NCBI GenBank assembly: GCA_947503775.1
Contig: CANNFE010000007.1
Location: 1-64,000, forward strand
Reading direction: 5' to 3'
DNA: 64,000 nt
From: an uncultured Paracoccaceae bacterium
GTDB lineage: Bacteria > Pseudomonadota > Alphaproteobacteria > Rhodobacterales > Rhodobacteraceae
Positions within the stretch are counted from its first letter, which is position 1, and each line of letters begins with the position of its first letter. The position numbers and the translations under genes were made by a program. The notes under the pieces were generated by a model. The model was given only the letters and a program-made list of their open reading frames with translations. It was not told where the DNA came from and did not search any database. Positions 42,370-50,244 of the stretch are shown piece after piece.

Positions 42370-43337
42370 TGGATTTCCTGACCCTCCTGCAAGTGCTCGA
42401 TTCCACCGTTCGCCTCGCGACGCCGCTTCTGCTGGCCTGCCTTGCGGGTCTTTTCAGCGAACGGGCGGGGATCTTCGACATCGGCCTCGAAGGCAAGATG
42501 CTGGCCGCCGCCTTCCTGTCGGCGGCCATCGCCTTCGTGACCGAATCGGCCTGGATCGGGCTACTCGCGGGGATCGGCGCCTCGATGGTGCTGGCCGGGA
42601 TCCACGGGCTGGCCTCGATCACGTTCCGGGGCAACCAGCTGATCTCGGGGGTCGCGATTAACTTTCTGGCCGCCGGGATGACGGTGCTGGTTGCGCAAAG
42701 CTGGTTCAGCCAGGGCGGGCGCACGCCGTCGCTGATGTCGGGCGACCGGTTCGAGCCGGTCACCCTGCCCTTCGCCGAGGCGCTTTCGGGCGTGCCGGTC
42801 CTGGGCCCGATCTATGACGAGTTGCTGTCGGGCCATACGGTGCTGGTCTATCTGGCCTTCGCGATGGTGCCGTTGACCTGGTGGATCCTTTTCAGGACCC
42901 GGTTCGGTCTGCGCCTGCGCGCGGTGGGCGAGAATCCGGCGGCCGTGGACACAGCTGGCGTGTCGGTTGTCGGGCTGCGCTTCGCTGCCGTGGCGATCTG
43001 CGGCGTTCTCTGCGGGATCGCAGGCGCCTATATGGCGACGGCGCTGCAGGCAGGCTTCGTCAAGGACATGACCGCGGGGCGCGGCTATATCGCGCTCGCC
43101 GCGCTCATCTTCGCCAAATGGCGGCCCTGGTACGCGCTTGGCGCGACGCTGCTCTTCGGCTTCCTTCAGGCCATCGCGCTCCGGCCCGATGTGATCGAGG
43201 CTGTGCTCAGCTTCCGCGTGCAGGTCCAGCTTCTCGACGCCCTGCCCTATATCCTGACGGTGGTGATTCTCGCGGGCTTTGTCGGCAAGGCGGTCCCCCC
43301 GCGCGCCGGAGGCGAGCCCTACGTCAAAGAGCGCTAG
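42369..43337 (+). CDS. BMP-type ABC transporter permease 2
   Basis: A 322-aa BPD_transp_2 permease. Family features: LFSERAGIFDIGLEGKMLAAAF, RAVGENPAAVDTAGVSVVGLRF and GRGYIALAALIFAKWRPW. With permease 1 it forms the channel of the nucleoside-type importer. The start overlaps the LysE stop. Confidence 0.92.
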   Translation: MDFLTLLQVLDSTVRLATPLLLACLAGLFSERAGIFDIGLEGKMLAAAFLSAAIAFVTESAWIGLLAGIGASMVLAGIHGLASITFRGNQLISGVAINFLAAGMTVLVAQSWFSQGGRTPSLMSGDRFEPVTLPFAEALSGVPVLGPIYDELLSGHTVLVYLAFAMVPLTWWILFRTRFGLRLRAVGENPAAVDTAGVSVVGLRFAAVAICGVLCGIAGAYMATALQAGFVKDMTAGRGYIALAALIFAKWRPWYALGATLLFGFLQAIALRPDVIEAVLSFRVQVQLLDALPYILTVVILAGFVGKAVPPRAGGEPYVKER

Positions 43338-43370
43338 ATCCTTCATCTGGCCATAAATATGCATAATCCC
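43338..43370 (-). repeat. Intergenic repeat element, copy 3
   Basis: The reverse complement contains GCATATTTATGGCCAGATGA then AGGAT, matching copy 2 at 29173-29202. It starts directly at the permease 2 stop codon. Confidence 0.6.
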
Positions 43371-43512
43371 GGATCCAGCGCGAACCATCGCTGACCCGGC
43401 CCCGTTGCGACCACCCCGCCTGCTGCGTCCCGCCCGCCGCAGGCGCGGAGGCGGAGCGCAGCTCCAGATCCTCCCGGTTGCGCCGCGATGCGGCACGGGT
43501 CTAAGACGAGAT

Positions 43513-44421
43513 ATGCAGATCTACCTGCCCATTGCCGAAGTGTCGGTAAACGCGTTCCTTCTTGTCGGTCTGGGCGGACTGGTCGGCATCCTCTCTGGCA
43601 TGTTCGGCGTGGGCGGCGGATTTCTGATGACGCCGCTGCTCTTCTTTATCGGCATTCCACCCGCTGTGGCGGTGGCGACCGAGGCGAACCAGATCGTCGC
43701 CTCCTCCTTTTCGGGTGTGCTCGCCCATCTCAGGCGCCGAACCGTCGATTTCCGAATGGGCACCGTCCTTCTGGTGGGCGGTCTGATCGGGGCGGCGCTC
43801 GGGGTCGTGATCTTCAACTGGCTCAAATCGCTGGGGCAGGTCGATCTGCTGGTGCGGCTTAGCTATGTTGTCTTTCTGGGGATCGTCGGCGGTCTGATGT
43901 TCCTGGAGAGCCTGCGGGCACTTCTGCGCGCAAAGCGGTCCGGCGCGCCGCAGCGCAGGCGGCACAATTGGGTGCATAACCTGCCCTTCAAGATGAAATT
44001 CCGGGTCTCGGGGCTTTATATCTCGGTTATTCCGCCGGTTCTGGTGGGCATCCTCGTGGGGATCCTGGCTGCAATCATGGGGGTCGGCGGCGGGTTCATC
44101 ATGGTCCCTGCGATGATCTATCTGCTGGGCATGCCGACCAAGGTCGTGATCGGAACGTCGCTTTTTCAGATCATTTTTGTCACCGCCTTCACGACGCTTC
44201 TCCATGCCACGACGAATTTCACGGTCGATATCGCGCTAGCGCTGTTGCTGCTTCTGGGCGGGGTGGTCGGCGCGCAGATCGGCACGCGGCTGGGGACGCG
44301 GCTCAAGGCCGAGCAATTGCGGATCCTTCTGGCGGCGATGGTTCTTCTGGTCTGCGGCAAGCTGGCCGCCGATCTGCTGATCCAGCCCTCTGAGCTTTAT
44401 TCGCTGGGGGCGGGCGAGTGA
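43513..44421 (+). CDS. TSUP/TauE family membrane protein
   Basis: A 302-aa sulfite/anion exporter-like protein with about eight helices and two TSUP repeats: GGLVGILSGMFGVGGGFLMTPLL and GILAAIMGVGGGFIMVPAMIYL. TSUP members move sulfite, sulfonates or other organic anions. The next gene, coupled by a GTGA overlap, encodes a TIGR02186 protein. The pair is conserved in alphaproteobacteria. Confidence 0.9.
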   Translation: MQIYLPIAEVSVNAFLLVGLGGLVGILSGMFGVGGGFLMTPLLFFIGIPPAVAVATEANQIVASSFSGVLAHLRRRTVDFRMGTVLLVGGLIGAALGVVIFNWLKSLGQVDLLVRLSYVVFLGIVGGLMFLESLRALLRAKRSGAPQRRRHNWVHNLPFKMKFRVSGLYISVIPPVLVGILVGILAAIMGVGGGFIMVPAMIYLLGMPTKVVIGTSLFQIIFVTAFTTLLHATTNFTVDIALALLLLLGGVVGAQIGTRLGTRLKAEQLRILLAAMVLLVCGKLAADLLIQPSELYSLGAGE

Positions 44422-45176
44422 TCCGTGCGCTTGGCCTTTTGCTATGCCTGCTGCCGCTGGGGGCGCAGGCTGAAGAGGTCGTGCTGGGGCTCAGCCGCGA
44501 TCAGGTGGCGATCACCGCGACCTTCGAGGGTGACGATATCCTTGTCTTCGGCGCCGTGCGGCGCGAGGCGCCGGTGCCCGAAGGCCCGGCGCTCGAGGTG
44601 ATCGTCACGGTGGCTGGACCAGACCGTCCCGTGATTGTGCGCAAGAAGGACCGGCGGCTCGGGATCTGGGTGAATACCGAGGCGATCGAGGTCGATTCGG
44701 CGCCTTCTTTCTATGCGGTGACGACCACGGGCCCGCTGAACGAGATCCTGAGGCGGACCGAGGATCTGCGGCATCGCATTTCGATCCCGCGCGCGATCCG
44801 GTCGGTGGGCGCACCCGCGGAAATTGCCGATCCGGCGGCCTTCACGCGGGCGCTGATCCGCATCCGGCGGGGGGAGCAGCTTTATCAATCGCTTGAAGGG
44901 GCGGTCGATCTGGAGCGCGACACGCTTTTTCGGACCGAGGTGGATCTGCCCGCGAACCTGACCGAAGGCGATTACGAGATCCGGATCTTCCTGACCCGAG
45001 GCGGGCGGGTGGTGGACAACTACACGACGACGATCCCGGTTCAGAAGGTCGGGTTGGAGCGATGGCTCTACACGCTCGCCCACGAGCGGCCGCTGATCTA
45101 CGGGCTGATGTCGCTGGCGCTGGCGATCGGGGCGGGATGGGCCGCCTCTGCCGCGTTCCGGGCGTTCCGGGCTTAG
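44418..45176 (+). CDS. TIGR02186 family protein
   Basis: A 252-aa protein with a signal peptide (MIRALGLLLCLLPLGAQA) and a C-terminal transmembrane helix (about 228-245), so it is mostly periplasmic with a membrane anchor. TIGR02186 proteins are nearly always next to TauE-type exporters; their exact role is unknown. The start is GTG overlapping the TauE stop. It ends convergent with the helicase gene, with overlapping stops. Confidence 0.88.
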   Translation: MIRALGLLLCLLPLGAQAEEVVLGLSRDQVAITATFEGDDILVFGAVRREAPVPEGPALEVIVTVAGPDRPVIVRKKDRRLGIWVNTEAIEVDSAPSFYAVTTTGPLNEILRRTEDLRHRISIPRAIRSVGAPAEIADPAAFTRALIRIRRGEQLYQSLEGAVDLERDTLFRTEVDLPANLTEGDYEIRIFLTRGGRVVDNYTTTIPVQKVGLERWLYTLAHERPLIYGLMSLALAIGAGWAASAAFRAFRA

Positions 45177-46714
45177 CCCGTCTCTTCTGCAGTCAGGGTC
45201 AAAGGCACGACCGGCGCGGCTAGATCATCGACACGCAGCGGGCTGGTCGGTTTGGCCAGCCGGTTGCGGATCACCCAGCGCAGCTGCGTTTCGGCGCGTG
45301 TGATCGCGACATAGGCGAGCCGTTTCCACAAGGGTTGGCCCGCTTCGACGCGGCCCATCCGGGCGGCGATCTGAAGGTCGGGGCCGAAGACCTGCACTGT
45401 GTCCCATTGCGAGCCTTGCGCTTTGTGGATCGTCACCGCCGCGCCATGCAGAAACGTTGCGCCCATGCGGGCGGCGAAGGGGATGAAGGGCTCTTCGTCG
45501 TCCTGCTGTTCGATCTTGACGATGGAGGCGGCGGAGACCTGGGGATCCTCGGCGCCGATTACGTGGAGTTTCGAAAAGCCGGGTTTGCGTCCCGGGCCGA
45601 GATAGATGACCTGCGCCCCTTTGATTAGGCCACGCGCCTCCAGATCGAGGCGCTTCTTGCGATGCTTCATCGGCAGCTCGATCCCGTCACAGATCAGCGG
45701 CTCGCCTTCCAGCAACTCGTCTTCGGGCGCCGAAAAGGCGGCGCGGAAGGCGTGAATCAGGCGGATGCGGGTGGCGTTGCGCCAGACCAGAACCGGCGAG
45801 CGGGCCATCAGGTCGCTTTCCACACGCTCGGCCCATACGACGCGGTCGTCGGTGCGGGCGGCATCGCGGATCATCTCTTCGAAATCGTGGAATTGAAGCG
45901 CGGGATCGCCCAGCGCATGGGCCAGATCGAGGATCGGGTTGTCGGCATCCTGCCGGTGAACGCGGGACAATTCCTTGCGGCGGGGCGCGGGGAGCGTGTC
46001 GAAGACCATGCCGCCCTTGGTTTCCCCGCGCGGCTGCACCGGCGGAAGCTGGGCGGGATCGCCGAAAAGGACAAGCGTCGGGAAGATCTCGGTCAGGTCC
46101 TCGAACTGCTTGGGGTCGAGCATGGAGCTTTCGTCGACGAAGCCGATATCGAGCGGCTCCTCCCGGCGTTTCCAGCCGGTGATGAAGTCGCTGCCTCTCA
46201 GACCCGCCGCTGCGAGCGCCGCAGGGACGGATTTATGGGACTGATAGGAGGCGAAGGCGCGATCGAGCGCGATATCGGTGAGGCCCTCGATCTCCGGCCG
46301 GTCGCCATTGCCCGCGAGCCAATCGGCGACCTTTTCGTATTCGGGATCGTAGACGGGCGTATAGAGGATGCGGTGGATGGTGGTCGCGGGCACGCCGCGG
46401 GTCCGCAGGACCGACGCCGCCTTGTTGGTGGGCGCGAGGATCGCAAGGGTGCGGCGGTCCTTGCGGCGGCGGCCTTCGTAATCGCCTGAGACGACATCAA
46501 CGCCCGCTTCTTCGAGGGCGTGATAAAGGCGGGCCAGCAGCAGCGTCTTGCCGGATCCCGCCTTGCCGATGATCGCCATAACCGAGGATGTATCGTCGCC
46601 GCGCGGCGGGGTCAGAAGATCGTTATGCAGATCGATCCCCGCCTGCCCGAGAGCGGTGGCGACGGCTTCGTAGGCCTCGGCCTGATCGTCGGAAAGAGCG
46701 AGCGCTTGAGTCAT
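45173..46714 (-). CDS. Superfamily 1 helicase, RecD-like/AAA_30
   Basis: A 513-aa helicase. Walker A AIIGKAGSGKTLLLARL, motif Ia LAPTNKAASVLRTRG, Walker B-like DIGFVDESSMLDPKQF, motif III LVLFGDPAQLPPV, and the C-terminal UvrD-like VTIHKAQGSQWDTVQVF and YVAITRAETQLRWVI. It resembles RecD-type exonuclease V alpha subunits without the RecBC partners. Role in DNA repair is inferred. It lies directly downstream of luxI on the same strand (39-bp gap). Confidence 0.88.
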   Translation of the reverse strand: MTQALALSDDQAEAYEAVATALGQAGIDLHNDLLTPPRGDDTSSVMAIIGKAGSGKTLLLARLYHALEEAGVDVVSGDYEGRRRKDRRTLAILAPTNKAASVLRTRGVPATTIHRILYTPVYDPEYEKVADWLAGNGDRPEIEGLTDIALDRAFASYQSHKSVPAALAAAGLRGSDFITGWKRREEPLDIGFVDESSMLDPKQFEDLTEIFPTLVLFGDPAQLPPVQPRGETKGGMVFDTLPAPRRKELSRVHRQDADNPILDLAHALGDPALQFHDFEEMIRDAARTDDRVVWAERVESDLMARSPVLVWRNATRIRLIHAFRAAFSAPEDELLEGEPLICDGIELPMKHRKKRLDLEARGLIKGAQVIYLGPGRKPGFSKLHVIGAEDPQVSAASIVKIEQQDDEEPFIPFAARMGATFLHGAAVTIHKAQGSQWDTVQVFGPDLQIAARMGRVEAGQPLWKRLAYVAITRAETQLRWVIRNRLAKPTSPLRVDDLAAPVVPLTLTAEETG

Positions 46715-46753
46715 GGGGCGACCTTATGGCGGGCGCCCCCTCGGGACCAGCGC

Positions 46754-47386
46754 TTAGGCGGACATCGGCATGAGCGCCCGCTCTCCAAAAGCCTCGCCGA
46801 ACCAGTGTTCGGAGAGCGCGCTGCTGACGCCCGCGCGGTCCAGCACCAGTTCGCGGTCCGCATCGGTATAGGTCCAGAGGCCGACACTGATCGCATCGCG
46901 GCCCGCCCCGGAGGTGCCGAGGACCTCGGGGGAAGAGCCGATCATGCGGTAGATGCGGATCATGCGGGCATCAAAAACGCCGAGGAAATGATCGAGATGG
47001 AAGCCGCGCATCAGCTCTCCTCCGCCGAGCATGAGAAGGCCCGCGACACGCGGCTCGGCCTGGGGGGCGAGGCAGAAGCGGGTGCATTCCCAGATGAAGG
47101 GGCTTTTGAGCGTCGAGATATCGGCGATATCGGCGAAATGCTCTTCGGTCATGGTGCGCCCGGTGGTGGGCAAAAAGCGGGCGGAGCCGCCATGGCTGCC
47201 ATCGGCACGTTCCCAGATCACGTAAAGCGGTTCGAGATCGTCGTATTGATCGCGCTCGAAGCCGTCTTCGTCGACCGTGACATCCCAGCCCAGCCGGTCG
47301 CGGAATTGTGTGGCCCGGTCGCGAAACATGCTGTCGCGCAGCTTGGGATGATCGTGGAGGTCGTCGCCGAAAAGATACCGTAGCAT
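46754..47386 (-). CDS. Acyl-homoserine-lactone synthase (LuxI family)
   Basis: A 210-aa autoinducer synthase. The conserved residues are present: R24, F28 and W34 in FRDRATQFRDRLGW, D46 and D49, R70 (GGSARFLPTT), E100 and R103 (WECTRF). It makes an AHL from SAM and an acyl-carrier substrate; chain length cannot be predicted. luxR lies upstream on the same strand, 164 bp away. A dyad at 47449-47466 lies in that gap and may be a lux box. Confidence 0.93.
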   Translation of the reverse strand: MLRYLFGDDLHDHPKLRDSMFRDRATQFRDRLGWDVTVDEDGFERDQYDDLEPLYVIWERADGSHGGSARFLPTTGRTMTEEHFADIADISTLKSPFIWECTRFCLAPQAEPRVAGLLMLGGGELMRGFHLDHFLGVFDARMIRIYRMIGSSPEVLGTSGAGRDAISVGLWTYTDADRELVLDRAGVSSALSEHWFGEAFGERALMPMSA

Positions 47387-47448
47387 TGAATTACCCTGTT
47401 CCGTCCTGATGAAAGGACGCTAGGGCGCGGTCTCTTAACGGGGTCTGA

Positions 47449-47466
47449 GACCACCGTTCGGTGGTC
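47449..47466. promoter_or_regulatory. Dyad upstream of luxI, candidate lux box
   Basis: GACCACCG-TT-CGGTGGTC: perfect 8-bp arms with a 2-nt centre, 18 bp in total. It lies 63-80 bp before the luxI start. It has no U tract, so a luxR terminator is less likely. Confidence 0.45.
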
Positions 47467-47550
47467 CTAATGGCAGGTTTTGTCGTTCGGGATCAGGGCG
47501 TTCGCTAGTGGTGCGCGCACGTGGCGCAACAGGCCGGGCGCATAGCGGCG

Positions 47551-48327
47551 TCAGGAGGCCCGGCGATCGGCCAGCTTGCCCGGCCAGCCGCCATTTGCGT
47601 CGGGCCCGGTGATGCCGACGACGATGAGGCCCTGCGCCATGGCGCGGGCGACGGCATGGGTGGTGTTGAGCGCACCGAGCTTGAACCGGGCGCTTTCGAT
47701 ATAGGCGCGCAGCGTATGCTCTGAAATCGAGAGGGTGTTGGCGACCTGCGCGCGGCTATAGCCCATGGCCAGAAAGGTCATGGCATCGATTTCGCGGGGG
47801 GACAGGTTCTTGGCCGCCTCAGGGATGCGCCGCTTCTCGAATTCGAGGCCCTTTTGGTTGAAGACATGGGCGATAAGGATCAGGTCGCGGCGGTTGCGGT
47901 CGGTGAAGGCGTCCCATTCGGCATCCTGGCAGCTATGGGACAGGGTGAAGAGCGCGAATTGCCCATTGGGGCCGCGGATCGGGATGGAGTAGCCCTGGTT
48001 GCCGACGCCGTGGGCGAGCGCCTCTTTCTGGAAAGAGCGGGCGGCTTTCGAGCTCCAGTCCAGGCGTTTCCAGTCGACGGGGTGAAAGCGCTGAAAACAT
48101 CCCAGAACGACGGGATCGATGCGCAGGTAGTCCCGTTCGACATAGATCTGCGCCCATTCGCGCGAATAGGTGCCGCAGCCATACTGTTCCCCGTCCGAAG
48201 AGACCCAGTGATAGACGATGTGATCGACCTTATAGATTTCGCGCAGGGCCGCGATTTGGGCCTGGAGATCTTCAAGCGATGTCGCTTGCTCCAACTCCTC
48301 CAAGAAACGCTCTAACCGTTGTGCCAT
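47551..48327 (-). CDS. LuxR family autoinducer-binding transcriptional regulator
   Basis: A 258-aa LuxR-type regulator. N-terminal autoinducer-binding domain (about 20-165) with YHWVSSDGEQYGCGTYSREWAQIYVERDYLRIDPV spread over 38-72, including conserved Trp/Tyr/Asp/Pro. C-terminal LuxR HTH: LSPREIDAMTFLAMGYSRAQVANTLSISEHTLRAYIESARFKLGA (190-235). It pairs with the adjacent luxI. An ATG at 48327 is preferred; GTG at 48333 is an alternative. Its start lies inside a smaller upstream gene. Confidence 0.92.
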   Translation of the reverse strand: MAQRLERFLEELEQATSLEDLQAQIAALREIYKVDHIVYHWVSSDGEQYGCGTYSREWAQIYVERDYLRIDPVVLGCFQRFHPVDWKRLDWSSKAARSFQKEALAHGVGNQGYSIPIRGPNGQFALFTLSHSCQDAEWDAFTDRNRRDLILIAHVFNQKGLEFEKRRIPEAAKNLSPREIDAMTFLAMGYSRAQVANTLSISEHTLRAYIESARFKLGALNTTHAVARAMAQGLIVVGITGPDANGGWPGKLADRRAS

Positions 48328-48487
48328 CACCACTCGCCCGGGGGGTTGATCCCCCTCGCATTGACGACATCTCGGCGGCGGCGATCAGGCTCGTGTCATC
48401 CAGTTGTTCTGCCAAGATGGGCAGATTGTTCTGCTGGGCAAACGCCTTTAGATCCGCGAGTACGTCAAGTATCCAGTCCTGTCCCAA
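48272..48487 (-). CDS. Small protein encoded upstream of and overlapping luxR
   Basis: A 71-aa protein beginning MGQDWILDVLADLKAFAQQ, followed by LAEQLDDTSLIAAAEMSS and a Gly/Thr-rich tail. TTG start with a good GGGAGAG site 8 nt upstream. It overlaps the luxR start by 56 bp in another frame. The N-terminal helix and DDTSLIAAAE segment look conserved-protein-like. Probably translated and coupled to luxR. Function unknown. Confidence 0.6.
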   Translation of the reverse strand: MGQDWILDVLADLKAFAQQNNLPILAEQLDDTSLIAAAEMSSMRGGSTPRASGDGTTVRAFLGGVGASDIA

Positions 48488-48626
48488 CCTGATACTCTCC
48501 CTTAAATGGTTAACAAACAGTTAATACTACCTTAGCAAGTGGAGCGATCGGCGGATATACGCCGTTTGCACTCCCCCATATCCGGTGAGGGGATAGCCTC
48601 TTAAGTTTTTGAAATCGTTAACGTCG

Positions 48627-48653
48627 AAAGCCGCCCCGGAGGGGGGCGGCTTT
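48627..48653. terminator. Terminator after ccrA
   Basis: AAAGCCGCCCC-GGAGG-GGGGCGGCTTT: 11-bp perfect stem with a 5-nt loop. It lies 21 bp beyond the ccrA stop. U tract is short. Confidence 0.75.
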
Positions 48654-48674
48654 GCATCGGCGGGTCTTCGCGGA

Positions 48675-49961
48675 TCAGCGCGAGGCTTCGACCGTATCCT
48701 CCAGCGTCCTCAGACCCGTGCGCGAGGCCTGGACCAGAACGGCCATATTGCCCGGCTTATGCTCGTTGCGCATCATCTTCATATGCGCCGCCGGGATGTC
48801 GTCCCAGGCAAAGACCTCGGACATGCACGGATCGAGCCGCCGTTCGATCATCAGCTGGTTGGCGGCGCTGGCCTGTTTGAGATGCGCAAAATGGCTGCCC
48901 TGAATACGTTTTTGATGCATCCAGACATAGCGGGCGTCCATGGTCAGGTTATAGCCGGTCGTGCCTGCGCAGATGACGACCATGCCGCCTTTCTTCACCA
49001 CGAAGGTCGAGACCGGGAACGTTGCCTCGCCGGGATGTTCAAAGACCATGTCGACATTGTTGCCCTTGCCGGTGATCTCCCAGATCGCCTTGCCGAATTT
49101 GCGCACCTCGCCGAACCACGTCTTATACTCGTCGGTGTTCACCGTGGGCAATTGGCCCCAGCAGTTGAAATCCTTGCGGTTGATGACGCCCTTGGCCCCG
49201 AGCGACATGACGAAATCGCGCTTGTCCTCGCCCGAAATGACGCCGATCGCGTTGGCTCCAGCGGTGTTGATGAGCTGGATCGCGTAGGAGCCGAGCCCGC
49301 CGGAGGCGCCCCAGACGAGCACGTTCTGACCCGGCTTGAGCTCGTGCGGGTGATGACCGAAGAGCATGCGGTAGGCCGTGGCGAGGGTCAGCGTGTAGCA
49401 GGCCGATTCCTCCCAGGTCAGGTGCCGGGGGCGATGCATGAGCTGTTGGGCCTGCACATTGGTGAACTGCGCGAAGGATCCGTCGGGCGTCTCGTATCCC
49501 CAGATCCGCTGCGAAGTGGAGAACATCGGATCGCCGCCATTGCAGTCCTCGTCGTCGCCATCGTCCTGGTTGCAGTGGATCACGACCTCGTCGCCGACCT
49601 TCCAGCGTGTCACCTTGTCGCCGACGGCCCAGACGATCCCCGAGGCGTCGGAGCCTGCGATGTGGTAATCGGCGCCGTGGCCGTCAAAGGGGCTGATCGG
49701 AACGCCGAGGCCCGCCCAGACGCCATTATAGTTCACTCCCGCGGCCATCACGAGAACCAGCACTTCGTGGCTATCAAGCTTGGGGACATCGACGACTTCG
49801 ACCTCGAAAGCCGTATCGGGCTCTCCGTGACGTTCGCGCCGGATCGTCCAAGCATACATCTGTTTGGGGACATACCCCATCGGCGGCATCTCTCCGATTT
49901 CGTAGAGATCCTTTTCGGGCGCGTCATAGTCGAGCGAGGCGGGAGCGGTATCGAGGGCCAT
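48675..49961 (-). CDS. ccrA: Crotonyl-CoA carboxylase/reductase
   Basis: A 428-aa MDR-family enzyme of the ethylmalonyl-CoA pathway that reductively carboxylates crotonyl-CoA to ethylmalonyl-CoA with NADPH and CO2. Features: start MALDTAPASLDYD, VLVWGASGGLGSYAIQL (nucleotide-binding), DYHIAGSDASGIVWAVG and the VVICAGTTGYNL segment. A GGAG site 5 nt upstream fixes the start at 49961. Diagnostic of acetate assimilation without the glyoxylate shunt (known pathway). Confidence 0.95.
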   Translation of the reverse strand: MALDTAPASLDYDAPEKDLYEIGEMPPMGYVPKQMYAWTIRRERHGEPDTAFEVEVVDVPKLDSHEVLVLVMAAGVNYNGVWAGLGVPISPFDGHGADYHIAGSDASGIVWAVGDKVTRWKVGDEVVIHCNQDDGDDEDCNGGDPMFSTSQRIWGYETPDGSFAQFTNVQAQQLMHRPRHLTWEESACYTLTLATAYRMLFGHHPHELKPGQNVLVWGASGGLGSYAIQLINTAGANAIGVISGEDKRDFVMSLGAKGVINRKDFNCWGQLPTVNTDEYKTWFGEVRKFGKAIWEITGKGNNVDMVFEHPGEATFPVSTFVVKKGGMVVICAGTTGYNLTMDARYVWMHQKRIQGSHFAHLKQASAANQLMIERRLDPCMSEVFAWDDIPAAHMKMMRNEHKPGNMAVLVQASRTGLRTLEDTVEASR

Positions 49962-50129
49962 GGAATCTCCTTCACCAATCATGGCATTGCTGCGGTGCAG
50001 TATATGGTGTCCTAAACTTGGCTTCGCAACAATACAATTCAAAAATGGCTGTTTCAGGTAACTTTATTACCCACTTAACCTTACGTTAATCCGTAAGCGC
50101 GTGACACGACAGGACTAATCATATCTTTA

Positions 50130-50162
50130 TTTTGCCCGCATGAGCGCTTTTCCTGGGCAAAA
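50130..50162. promoter_or_regulatory. Inverted repeat between ccrA and the PilJ-N gene
   Basis: TTTTGCCC (50130-50137) and GGGCAAAA (50155-50162), 17-nt spacer. It lies in the 283-bp divergent promoter region and could be an operator for either gene, or a weak hairpin. Confidence 0.35.
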
Positions 50163-50244
50163 ATGCAACCTAAGGAGGAGTGCATAAGTCAATACGTTTC
50201 TTCAAGTAGAAAAACGCTGATCAATCCATGCAGAGGACCTCTTG

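Noticed and set aside
47449-47466. Intrinsic terminator for luxR
   Set aside because: The hairpin is 85 nt past the luxR stop and lacks a U tract; an operator role is more plausible.
50172-50180. Strong AAGGAGGAG sequence upstream of the PilJ-N gene
   Set aside because: No start codon at workable spacing yields a frame longer than about 9 codons, so I treat it as a chance purine run or part of the 5' UTR.
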